Part shown: in pieces, positions 55,701 through 61,706 of the stretch
Layout: every line of letters starts with the position of its first letter
How positions within the stretch are numbered: position 1 is the first letter of the stretch
Source: Trichostrongylus colubriformis
Lineage: Eukaryota > Nematoda > Chromadorea > Rhabditida > Trichostrongylidae
DNA: 64,000 nucleotides
Assembly (NCBI GenBank): GCA_963978905.1
Contig: OZ022256.1
Span: 29,723,426-29,787,425, forward strand
Direction of reading: 5' to 3'
Program-made: the position numbers and the translations under genes
Notes under the pieces: generated by a model
Database searches by the model: none
What the model saw: only the letters and a program-made list of their open reading frames with translations
Told to the model about the DNA's origin: nothing

Positions 55701-57803
55701 GATCATGCAATTACCATCTCACCGACTCATCCTGTTTGGTGAGGGTGGTAGATGAAACCGCTTTCGTGGGTCGCCTTATTCGTTTTGAGCTTATCCACCC
55801 TTCATTGTCCCCCCCCCCCCCCTCCTCTCCCCACGAATGACGAACGGTGAGCAGCCATCGCCTTTAATGGCAATGTGCGACGACGGCCAGGGTGCACAGA
55901 CGCCTATTGACTGCCACGAGTCGAACGATAGAAATACGAAATTCATTAAAATGCAATTCAATCGTGACGATTGTCGTCGACGCTTCAGGAAATGACTTCT
56001 CCGCTTTTAAATTTCCGTGAACCTTTTCTGAAGTTTTTTTTTTCTGCCGAGAACAACGTCCACTTTCGACAAATACAATGCGCAGGATGTGCTTGATTTC
56101 TTTGCACGCTCTTATTCTCTACGTCTCTTCCCCAAACAAAAATAGAATTCGTTTTTATACACTTTCGTATGGATATGCCGCCTTGTAGACATATAGTTAC
56201 CTAGGTAGCAATTCACAACAATAACAACTGCTATACGCCAGAACAGACGTGGTGATTATGAAGCTAAAAAGAAACACATAAAAGTCTCTTTGAACTCTAC
56301 CGTATTCAGAAATCTCATGACAAATTATGGAAAACAACACTTGAAAGAAAATGAAATGACAAAAAAGTGAAAGACATATTTGCACGTTCGAAAAGAATTC
56401 ATAATGGGCGTAAAAAATAATAGCCCGTTCATTACCATTTGAATTGCACTGGAGATTCGCCAGCAGTTTCCGATGAGAAACTTATATGTTATGACTTTTT
56501 GTGCATGTTGTTTTAGGGAAGTTACGTGCGCTTACTGGTTGTACCATGCAGGATCGAGGGTGTCCACCTTCATGTCAGGATTCCGCACCGCATCGTGTCA
56601 CAAGCGAAGCGATGCGGACGATCTAAATGGTACTATGTTGTTGGGTCCCAAAGAGATTACAAGTCAACTGCGTATGGGACCACTAGCACTACTGTGTAAT
56701 CGCTCCAAGCACCCAACTGAACCAGCGCGCATAGCTCGCACCGCGTCGCGCGCCGCTTGACGCTCGACTCCCCCCCCCCCCCCCCCTTCCCCATGAGTGG
56801 ATACGTCTTTGCTATACCAAAAATCCTCTTAAACCTCTCTAAGTTCTCTCAACACTGGAAAGTACTGGTATCAACTCAATAATCATGTAGCTACACCTAA
56901 TACAAAGTGTGATTATCAATATCGATAAAGGCCGAATGGCGTTTCTGGAAACACCAGAAAACAGAGGAGCTCATCGAGAGTCCTCTTCTAGGAGCTCAAA
57001 AGACACGTCTGATTTTTTTTCAACCTCAAATACGACATCTGAGCATTTTCCACCAACTCTTGGCCCAGATGCCATGTTGGAATAAATTATGTCGTTTCAT
57101 ATTTCCTCCCTAATAATTTGTTCGAACGCTTCATTCCAAAATCCTTCCGAAGCCCGCCGTCTTGTTCTTGATTTTCGACAGGTTTCTGTTCTGGGAACTC
57201 CTACTCCCACAAGGAATTTGCACATGATCTCTAGTGCTACATCTATAAAGTTTGGATCAAGCCTGATTTCTCGGGAATTTTGAGTGATGCGTCCCTCCCC
57301 GTTGACGCTTCCGAGACTACATATCTGTTCCCATACATGAGGGTCGCCCTTTGAAGGTCGTCAGTCATAGCATAACTACTTAGCGCTCAGATTGTTTGAC
57401 CTGCTTTTTTTGAGATCGGTTAAAGATTGCTCAAAAGAGCTGGGCGTCGAGAAATTCTTGAGAAATATTCGAAAATACTACCCTCTGAGACTGCTGGACC
57501 CAAACTACCCTTTGTAGAAACTATTTACATCATCTCGACTGTAATTTGATACTTCTCAGTCTGAGAGTTTGTTGAGTTCACATGACCAATTGTGGATAAT
57601 CAATTTTTATTCACTTTTTGGTTTATCTCGTGACTTCTACATTATATAATATCTCGTTTTGCTGTTCCGATTTTCACCGAAACCTGTGTTGCTTTCAGGT
57701 GGGCAAGTTTCCGTGCTCGTTCACCCCGTCGTTGACGTCACCGTTCATCGTCTTGTTGAATATTTTTGCCTTTCATATGTTCGTAAATTCAAATTTCTAC
57801 TAA
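19825..57803 (+). CDS. unc-36: Voltage-gated calcium channel alpha2-delta subunit, UNC-36-like (35 exons)
   Basis: This gene encodes the extracellular, membrane-anchored auxiliary subunit that brings high-voltage-activated calcium channels to the surface and tunes their gating in neurons and muscle. I assembled 35 exons (3,592 nt, about 1,196 residues without the missing N-terminus). All junction phases agree, and almost every acceptor is T-rich plus CAG. Domain order is VWA_N, von Willebrand A with a complete MIDAS, Cache, then the alpha2-delta C-terminal region. C. elegans UNC-36, as I recall it, is about 1,250 residues, so only a signal-peptide exon and a few residues should be missing. 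Introns range from 56 bp to 4.1 kb and carry many repeats. C. elegans also has the paralogue tag-180; wording such as [24 protein letters not shown] and [10 protein letters not shown] favours UNC-36. Exon groups are listed separately. Confidence 0.92.
20074..21354. other. unc-36 intron 2
   Basis: 1.28 kb containing the 244-bp family C foldback (20300-20543). The remainder (20544-21354) has no feature I can support. Confidence 0.5.
20300..20543. mobile_element. Foldback element, family C copy 1
   Basis: Termini GGGTGTGTGCATTTATGACG (20300) and its complement ending 20543. Internal marks are GGAATTCCGCTCATGACGCA and GAAGCTTCGGAAGTTCGCCT, shared with the copy at 55108-55383. The terminal GGGTGTGTGC is the same as in family B at 10358. 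Confidence 0.75.
21528..22496. other. unc-36 introns 3 and 4 (around exon 21853-21959)
   Basis: Introns of 325 and 537 bp without recognisable elements. A frame at 21885-22148 crossing exon 4 is a shadow in the wrong phase. Joining 21959 directly to 22497 restores an Asn codon, so no exon is missing here. Confidence 0.5.
22828..29189 (+). CDS. unc-36: unc-36 exons 7-11: von Willebrand A domain
   Basis: Exons 22828-22978, 23083-23160, 23832-23921, 27021-27137 and 29061-29189. They encode the VWA fold. [20 protein letters not shown] contains the full DxSxS MIDAS motif (about visible residues 238-242), which coordinates the divalent cation needed for channel trafficking. Then come [60 protein letters not shown] (with the later MIDAS-region aspartate) and [20 protein letters not shown] with [20 protein letters not shown]. 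The MIDAS is unbroken, so the product should be functional. Confidence 0.95.
23161..23831. mobile_element. unc-36 intron 8 with half copy of foldback family B
   Basis: Positions 23488-23692 match one arm of the 10346-10762 palindrome (TGACTGCGTCACGTCTGCGC, TGCCACACTGCCTCGCGTGA), ending in a truncated GC-rich centre. The rest of the intron shows nothing. Confidence 0.65.
24701..24916 (+). repeat. Dispersed repeat family H, copy 1
   Basis: Begins TTACAAGAGTAGGACTCC and includes TTATGGTCAAAAATCCGAAA and a GACCGCTACTGTA segment near the right end. The same ordered motifs occur at 45059-45340 in intron 23. Confidence 0.55.
25536..26102 (+). CDS. Possible nested two-exon ORF in unc-36 intron 9
   Basis: An ATG at 25536 opens [20 protein letters not shown], then [11 protein letters not shown], ending exactly at a strong GTAAGT donor (from 25629). 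A phase-0 acceptor near 25890 (TCAGTAG) would join a frame running [27 protein letters not shown] and [13 protein letters not shown] to a stop at 26100-26102. The combined product would be about 100 residues. No family is recognised and there is no clear promoter or polyadenylation signal. It may be chance. Confidence 0.25.
27138..29060. other. unc-36 intron 10
   Basis: Carries a degenerate family A foldback (about 27310-27575; TTCGCGTGAAACTTTGCATG near 27507) and directly after it a family G fragment (27605-27735; GGCACACCACACGATAGCCG). A second family G-like fragment is near 28740-28830. No gene is supported. Confidence 0.5.
29342..32679 (+). CDS. unc-36: unc-36 exons 12-16: post-VWA linker and Cache domain
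   Basis: Exons 29342-29437, 30602-30655, 30818-30850, 30907-31053 and 32605-32679. They give [97 protein letters not shown] and [20 protein letters not shown]. The last three blocks form the extracellular Cache domain, a small-molecule-sensor fold shared with bacterial chemoreceptors; in alpha2-delta subunits this region contributes to ligand binding. Exon 14 is only 33 bp. Intron 15 contains a mariner relic on the opposite strand. Confidence 0.94.
29438..30601. other. unc-36 intron 12, with coding-like open frames
   Basis: Two plus-strand open stretches, about 29558-29786 ([20 protein letters not shown]) and 29930-30217 ([20 protein letters not shown]), are basic and rich in Pro and Ser. 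Neither resembles alpha2-delta, and known alpha2-delta sequences need no exon here. They may be alternative exons, a nested gene remnant or chance. Confidence 0.3.
31704..32583 (-). mobile_element. Degenerate mariner transposon in unc-36 intron 15
   Basis: Left terminal repeat GGTTGTCCCAAAAGTCTTGT starts at 31708; its complement ends at 32580 (ACAAGACTTTTGGGACAACC). TA lies next to the right end and near the left end. The element is about 0.88 kb, shorter than a full mariner of about 1.3 kb, because the transposase gene carries an internal deletion. It lies antisense to unc-36, fully inside the intron, 22 bp from the next exon. Confidence 0.9.
31744..32442 (-). pseudogene. Mariner transposase pseudogene
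   Basis: The N-terminal half has the helix-turn-helix region ([29 protein letters not shown]). It then jumps directly to [20 protein letters not shown], so the segment carrying the first catalytic aspartate is deleted. The second ([11 protein letters not shown]) and third ([11 protein letters not shown]) catalytic aspartates of the D,D34D triad remain. An in-frame TAG at 32041-32043 interrupts the frame between them. The C-terminus ([13 protein letters not shown]) is typical of mariner. The product cannot be active. Confidence 0.9.
33294..33804. mobile_element. Foldback element with TTTAAAGGCACTTTCCGCGA termini
   Basis: About 510 bp. The left end at 33294 and the complement ending 33804 pair over about 20 bp. 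The interior includes a GC-rich block (33620-33770) and a short direct repeat (GGAATTACAGGAATTACAGG). No protein is encoded. Confidence 0.7.
34345..34885 (+). repeat. Dispersed repeat family F, copy 1
   Basis: Shares ordered motifs with 35680-36180: a GCCTATCTGCGGCGAAATC block near the start, CAGTTTTAGCTTGGAGCTCA in the middle, and TTTGGCCATTTCCATCCGTT near the end. Copy 1 has an extra hairpin at 34609-34726. Confidence 0.6.
34609..34726. repeat. 118-bp hairpin
   Basis: CCGTTGATCCTCGACTTGGA at the left pairs with the complement ending at 34726. A second inner pair is built on GTCCGGACGAAAACTCGTCC. It could form a long stem-loop, but nothing indicates a non-coding RNA gene. Confidence 0.7.
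34983..46362 (+). CDS. unc-36: unc-36 exons 17-24: central alpha2-delta region
   Basis: Exons 34983-35060, 35268-35360, 38061-38197, 38273-38395, 39489-39574, 41786-41903, 41984-42130 and 46253-46362. Landmarks are [156 protein letters not shown] and [19 protein letters not shown]. These follow UNC-36 order without gaps. The acceptor of exon 18 (ATGCTCAG) is weaker than most. The donor after exon 22 is GTTCGT. Confidence 0.94.
35680..36180 (+). repeat. Dispersed repeat family F, copy 2
   Basis: Diverged partner of 34345-34885; clearest over TTTTGGCCATTTCCATCCGT near 36057 and CAGTTTTAGCTTGAAGCTCA near 35884. Confidence 0.6.
36494..36643 (+). repeat. 150-bp duplicated segment, copy 1
   Basis: GAATGAAATGGTCGAAAACC and TGCCTCTAAAGCTCCTCTAG mark a segment repeated at 39029-39173 in intron 20 with high similarity. 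Confidence 0.8.
37054..37203. mobile_element. 150-bp foldback element
   Basis: GGCCGTCGTTAGTCCTTGCG at the left pairs imperfectly with CGCAAGGTCTGACGGCGGCC at the right. The stems contain repeated GCGATTTTGCGG-like words. Confidence 0.6.
37238..37462. mobile_element. Half copy of foldback family B
   Basis: Contains CATGCCACACTGCCTCGCTT and GGCACTCGCACCCGCCGGGC in the same order as the left arm of 10346-10762; the second arm is missing. Confidence 0.65.
38396..39488. repeat. unc-36 intron 20, with 150-bp duplicated segment copy 2
   Basis: The second copy of the 36494-36643 segment is at 39029-39173. The rest of this 1.1-kb intron shows no feature. Confidence 0.7.
40232..41125 (-). repeat. 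Family D element with tandem repeat, inverted copy
   Basis: Located in unc-36 intron 21. It is the reverse complement of 16474-17560 with the same two ends: the TTTCGTGACAGACGGAGGGA tract (complement near 40270-40290) and the CCAGTTGG end (complement near 41105). It has three units instead of four, spaced about 280 bp by the CTCCGCCC motif at 40431, 40711 and 40990. A short block (AAAACGACTTGTGGAGATGG) is additionally duplicated at about 40302 and 40352. Confidence 0.85.
45059..45340 (+). repeat. Dispersed repeat family H, copy 2
   Basis: Begins TTACAAGAGTAAGACTTCC and contains GTAGTCAAAAATCGGAAAGT and TTCTGACCGCTATTGTAC, paralleling 24701-24916. It ends in an inverted-looking AGAGTAGGAAGACTCTCC. 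Confidence 0.55.
45425..45859. mobile_element. Foldback element, family A copy 4 (most intact)
   Basis: 435 bp, ends CTTAAAGGAATCGTCCACGG (45426) and the complement ending about 45859. The two arms are nearly identical over about 190 bp each. Both contain TTCACGCGAAAAAATGTGAA and ATGTTGTATTTGCCTAATGT in opposite orientation. The mirror ORFs are not genes. Its low divergence between arms suggests it is the youngest copy here. Confidence 0.85.
46680..53771 (+). CDS. unc-36: unc-36 exons 25-34: C-terminal alpha2-delta region
   Basis: Exons 46680-46790, 46902-46972, 48815-48904, 48964-49067, 49325-49397, 50397-50508, 51626-51702, 51787-51875, 53360-53477 and 53658-53771. Landmarks are [153 protein letters not shown] and [16 protein letters not shown]. 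Multiple cysteines suit the disulfide-linked alpha2 and delta parts. At exon 32 the donor GTGAGT (51876) was chosen over an earlier GTGTGA because it keeps the phase for exon 33. Confidence 0.93.
48015..48123. repeat. About 109-bp hairpin
   Basis: CTTTGATTGGGCGTGG at the left pairs with CCACGCCCAATCAA at the right, and GACTTGGGTGAGAGGG pairs with the complement TCACCCAAGTC. It is probably a very small foldback element. Confidence 0.75.
48168..48656. mobile_element. Tc1/mariner-type non-autonomous element
   Basis: Ends TACAGTAGCGCTCAAAAGT (48168-48186) and ACTTTTGAGCGCTACTGTA (48638-48656) are perfect 19-bp inverted repeats bounded by TA. The left end continues ATTCGGCCA, a terminal motif common among Tc1-like transposons. 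No transposase remains in the 489 bp. Confidence 0.85.
49398..50396. other. unc-36 intron 29
   Basis: 1 kb with a plus-strand open frame (49565-49804) that is not recognised. No other feature. Confidence 0.35.
50509..51625. mobile_element. unc-36 intron 30 with diverged family A half copy
   Basis: About 50866-51000 resembles one arm of the family A foldback (GGGATCGTCCACCAAAATTT, TATTTATGTCATATTTGCTT, GAGAATCCAGCTGAGATG). The opposite arm is missing. The remainder is featureless. Confidence 0.5.
51876..53359. other. unc-36 intron 32
   Basis: 1.48 kb containing the 250-bp foldback listed at 52470-52720. Nothing else is supported. Confidence 0.4.
52470..52720. mobile_element. Foldback element with GCCGAAACGT motif
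   Basis: ACGTTTCGGCAAATTGCCTT (about 52478) is complementary to AAGGCAATTTGCCGAAACGT (about 52691). Flanking bases also pair, since AGAGCCTGT matches ACAGGTTCT. The motif relates it to the element at 17621-17869. Confidence 0.7.
53772..57698. other. unc-36 intron 34
   Basis: 3.9 kb. Holds the family C foldback at 55108-55383 and poly-C tracts at 55809-55822 (14 C) and 56770-56786 (17 C). Frames at 54103-54462 and 56473-56760 have no recognisable domain. The length leaves room for an undetected small exon before the last one. Confidence 0.4.
55108..55383. mobile_element. Foldback element, family C copy 2
   Basis: 276 bp. CGGGTGGGGGTCGATAGGTC at the left pairs with GACCTAGCGACCCTCACCCG at the right; inner arms pair over GGTCGAATTTCCGC and GGAATTCCGCTCAAGACGCA. 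Confidence 0.8.
57699..57803 (+). CDS. unc-36: unc-36 last exon (tentative): hydrophobic C-terminus
   Basis: A TTTCAG acceptor opens a phase-0 frame [34 protein letters not shown], then stop. It is phase-compatible with exon 34 and has the short cysteine-plus-hydrophobic tail expected at an alpha2-delta C-terminus, which anchors the protein by a membrane segment or glycolipid. Sequence conservation here is too low to confirm it. A polyadenylation signal lies 350 bp downstream. Confidence 0.5.
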   Translation: MGKFPCSFTPSLTSPFIVLLNIFAFHMFVNSNFY

Positions 57804-58152
57804 AGTGCAGGTGTTCCTCAGTTGTATTGATCCATATGTAGGTGTTCCTATGATTTCCTCATTTTCAATCCTGTTGTTCAAATGTGATAATTATTTGAAT
57901 TGTTGCTCATCTCTCTACACTCTTACTCATCGGCTGTAATTAGATATTCTTTAGTCTGAGAATATGTTGGGGAGGTGGGGGCTCTGTGGTCGTCAGTGAG
58001 TTGCGGATCCCACCCAACTACTAGAGGGTATCCCCTCGAATTGTGTACATCTCCATATCGAGTTTTATCCATTAAATTTTCCTTCGCTTTTCCTTTTCGC
58101 CGTCGCCAAATCATACTTTGTGACATGTAATTGCCGGTTGTTCTAGATTGAA

Positions 58153-58158
58153 AATAAA
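58153..58158 (+). terminator. Polyadenylation signal, probable unc-36 3' end
   Basis: AATAAA followed by a T-rich stretch (GAGTTTTATTG). It lies 350 bp after the tentative stop codon on the same strand. Confidence 0.45.
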
Positions 58159-61100
58159 GAGTTTTATTGATAATGCCCTTCGAGAGAAAATGACCCGATG
58201 ATTGGACGAACTCGTTTGATCACAAGAAAGTTCATCATTGTCGTAGCAGTAGCCGCCCGATGCACCTGGATCCTATGAAGAACATTATTGATTTATTTTA
58301 TTTTGATTATAATTGATGGAATTGGTTTTTCAAAAGTTACCATAAATCGTATGCAGTCTGTTTCCCACATGACGTATCCAAAGCTTCATGAATAGGACAC
58401 TTGTAATCAGTCTGCTTGGAATTCTCTCCTTCACATTTTCATTTCTTTTGAAGCGCTTAGTTGTAGTCGGCTAGAAACTGTCCTTCCCGGAACGAGCATC
58501 CTTAGAACAAATTTCGCAATGGGAAATGTGGCGCGATGCGTGGAAACTACTGACGCATCATATGATACTCAAGCAATGGTCTTGAAGCGACTACTGTCTT
58601 TTATTGTGTTTCACAGCAATCGCCTTGAGACCCTACTAAGAATGACCCTCAGCTCGCACGTATCGCGTCAGACGGAGCATACCACATTGTGAATTCTATC
58701 CTGAAGATACACACCCGAGTTCTCTTTGCTTGGTGTCTATTCGAACTCAGTCTAGGTAAAAATTATCACCTCATTTGCCTGAAATCTGTGAATCCCTCTT
58801 TCGGGCAGGATACTGCTACTGAAAATTGTTAATAGGAAGGAAACCACACAGGAAAGGAGTAACCTGATCCACTTCCTCTTTTACGCTCGCTCTCCAACCT
58901 TTGTATCGATCGAGACATATCGCTCTCTCTACCATTTTCGAGGTTCTCTTGCCACCGCATGGAAAGACTCACTAAGGTTTCCATGCACTATAAGCTTCCA
59001 TCTCTACGTCTAAATGCAATCACTCACTGCTGACACCAAAAAGGCGATCAGCGCGATAATTCATGTATCCCGAAAAGCGCAGCAAGTTTGCTATAAAAGA
59101 AAGCCAGGCGATCACGAAAACGACGTATGATGTGCAGAACCCATCAGAAACGAGTGGGTCATTTACTTGCGCATTACTGCGACGTATCATAGATCCACAT
59201 GGCCGCGATCAATACCCACTGTTGTAGCACGCAGCATAACTCGTACTTGTATCGATTAACGGGCCAATATAGTCATTTTCTCGGGTTTTAGCCTTCTTAT
59301 TTAGTTTTTCATTCACACGGCTCAAATATATTTTGTTCAAAGGCACAGCACGCGATAATCAAATTAGTGGCTTACTTTCTCGGAGCCAGTAGATCCTTTA
59401 GCTACTCAAGTTGCAGCTTTGTTACGGCTACACGGTGCACACTCACACTTTCGTGCCTGCTCGAAGACAACCAAGCCACACCCACCAACCAAATCACACC
59501 CGTCCTTGGACGAACAAATTTCCATTGTGGAAGCTGCTTTCACATCGAAATGGCTGTTTCATTAAATTATCTTCTCTTATAGCAAGTTTCCTATTCCATG
59601 TGAGCGCTACGTTGGAAATTAGTTGTTCTGAGGCCGGGTGTGATTCAGGTGGATGGTCGTGGCTCGGTTGTGTTCAAGCAGGCACAACACCGTGAGAGTG
59701 CACCGTGTGGTCCCCACAAAGGCGCAACGTTGGCTGTTATCCAAGCACTTACTCGCTCCATGAAAGTAAGGAATTTATCCAATTACTATCGCATGACGCC
59801 TCTAACTTGCAACCAAATTATAGCTTTTTTGAGATCGAAAGCGGTAATCGGTAGCAAAACTCGGATTGAAAAGCGCAGCGTTGTGGTCTTTTCAGTATTT
59901 TACCCTTTCCGAGTTGTTCGCTATAAGGGATGCCATTTGTTGTCTCGTAGGGCCTAATTCCTTCATTCATGATGATGCGAAACAAGTGAAAAACAAACAG
60001 AAACAAACAAGTGATCAGTTGAAGTAAGAACAAGCGAAAGGGTAAGAAAACGAGGTGTTCATTCGTCGAAAAGTTCATTGAGCTCGCACTTCACGTGTAC
60101 AATGTGTAGCGGGCCGACTGAACGAACTGCAAGCCGTTTACCATAGGCCAATACTGTATCATTAAGAAGATTCAGATACTGATGGGCTCTTGACGAATTA
60201 AGTATTTGAGTCCCAATGACCACCTGAAACCGTAGACATGTTCCAGATGAAAGTTGCGCCGCACAATGGCACTAGTGTCCCAAAGAGTAGTCCCCCAATC
60301 CTATCGATGGATACAACGAAAGCACTCCACTTCCGCAAAGCGGATTCGCTCATACTCAGAGTTATGCTACTTTGAGAACAGCTCAAGGAAGTTTCATGGA
60401 TCCGGCCTATCTTTTGTCTGTAGTGGACACTTGACGTCAACGATTGTACGTAAGTGCCATAAAATCAAAATAAAACATCGTAAGGTCTTCACACATGGGC
60501 TTTTAACCTGATTCGCATGCGGCAGTTGACGTTTTTCTGCCAGAGCCTACGTTTAGTCGCTGGTTGCGCTCCAGATGTTCGATAGACGGATGCCACAGTC
60601 CGCTTATAAACAGACGCATTCGTGGCAATCCCTCATAACAATAAACTCCGTCGTTCGAGCCTGCTATTGACGATTCAAAGACGGAAGATGCGAAAGGCGA
60701 GTGTAAGAAGAGGGTTCTCAGGTACCCTTTCCTGGGTTTTTCCCGTTTTCTTCCCCTCTTTCTCTACTGTTACACTACTGAGTATCCCTGCTTTCATATT
60801 CTCCTATTATATCGCAATCTACAGAGTCAATCCCTATCGGCCTCTCTAAGGAATTCTCGCCTTTTGGAGGTCGCATGGCGATATCGGACGAGCTTGCGCT
60901 AAAACAAAAACTGATAGAATATCCGAAGACTCAAAGCGCTTCGCAGAAGTCCTTTCCAAAAGTGGTATGCTGAACAGCAATAGTGAGCACATGCAGGGCT
61001 TGAAAGTTTGAATGAACCATGGAAATCGGGTTACGCCATTTCTGTAGAATGAGTGAGAAGGAAAGACGTGTTCACTGGCGAACTTCTCCGAATTCCCACG

Positions 61101-61475
61101 TACTCTATGGAGTCTAGATGTAACCCATAATCCGCCAACGCCAACATCACTAAGCCCTTTGCTAGTTTTTCGTCAGAACGCTCTGTGTAGACAGGTCAAG
61201 AAATGAGCTAGGACTATTTCCCGGTGTGCTCGACTGTGGGAACGCCTTTGCGCTGTCAGTTAGGCTGCAGCAACAGGATGCCCCAAATCCGAGCGAGCAA
61301 CGCACTTCTTCATCCTAGACAAGGGCTCACAGTGGACCACCTAAATACCATCGACGCTTTATATCGCGCAGAATATTATCTCTTCGTAGAATTCCTTTAT
61401 TCATGCTGTACACTGAATACGAACCATATATATAAATCACCATCCGGTGGTCCTTTATTCAATAAAAGTTACTAA
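58159..61475. other. Intergenic region 3' of unc-36
   Basis: No gene recognised. 59338-59720 is a family G repeat (AAAGGCACAGCACGCGATAA at the start, related to 27605-27735, with an imperfect inverted partner GTGTTCAAGCAGGCACAACA near 59670). 59830-60070 resembles the intron segment at 42330-42560. The minus frame at 60198-60440 is unsupported. Confidence 0.4.
61454..61459 (-). terminator. Polyadenylation signal of the small secreted-protein gene
   Basis: Reads AATAAA on the minus strand, 16 bases after the TGA stop of the 61476-61706 frame. The spacing is very short but usual for compact nematode genes. Confidence 0.6.
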
Positions 61476-61706
61476 TCATCTGAATGCTTCTGTGTTTCCG
61501 TTCATCCGCACAAGGGGATGGTTATGGTATAGATCCGGGTTTCGTTCTACAGCCACGAGTTCCATGACTGGATGTACATTTGAATAGCAAAAATCAACAC
61601 AGGCAGCATCTGGTGTATGTGACCAATGGATTACGTCGGTTTTGTAGCAGATTTTCACTTCTGCTACATATAGAAGTGCAGCCAAAAGCACCAAAAAAGC
61701 ATACAT
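61476..61706 (-). CDS. Small secreted protein, 76 residues, function unknown
   Basis: A single-exon ATG frame starts with a textbook signal peptide (MYAFLVLLAALLYVAEVKI). The mature part begins CYKTDVIHWSHTPDAACVDF, then CYSNVHPVMELVAVERNPDL and YHNHPLVRMNGNTEAFR. It has three cysteines (about residues 20, 36 and 40), so one may be unpaired or the protein may dimerise. A polyadenylation signal follows the stop by 16 bases, and an AG lies shortly before the ATG (GGCCAG, then six bases), suitable for trans-splicing. I recognise no family. Short secreted proteins are common in parasitic nematodes, but a role in host interaction is only a guess. The frame could also be the last exon of a longer gene. 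Confidence 0.6.
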   Translation of the reverse strand: MYAFLVLLAALLYVAEVKICYKTDVIHWSHTPDAACVDFCYSNVHPVMELVAVERNPDLYHNHPLVRMNGNTEAFR

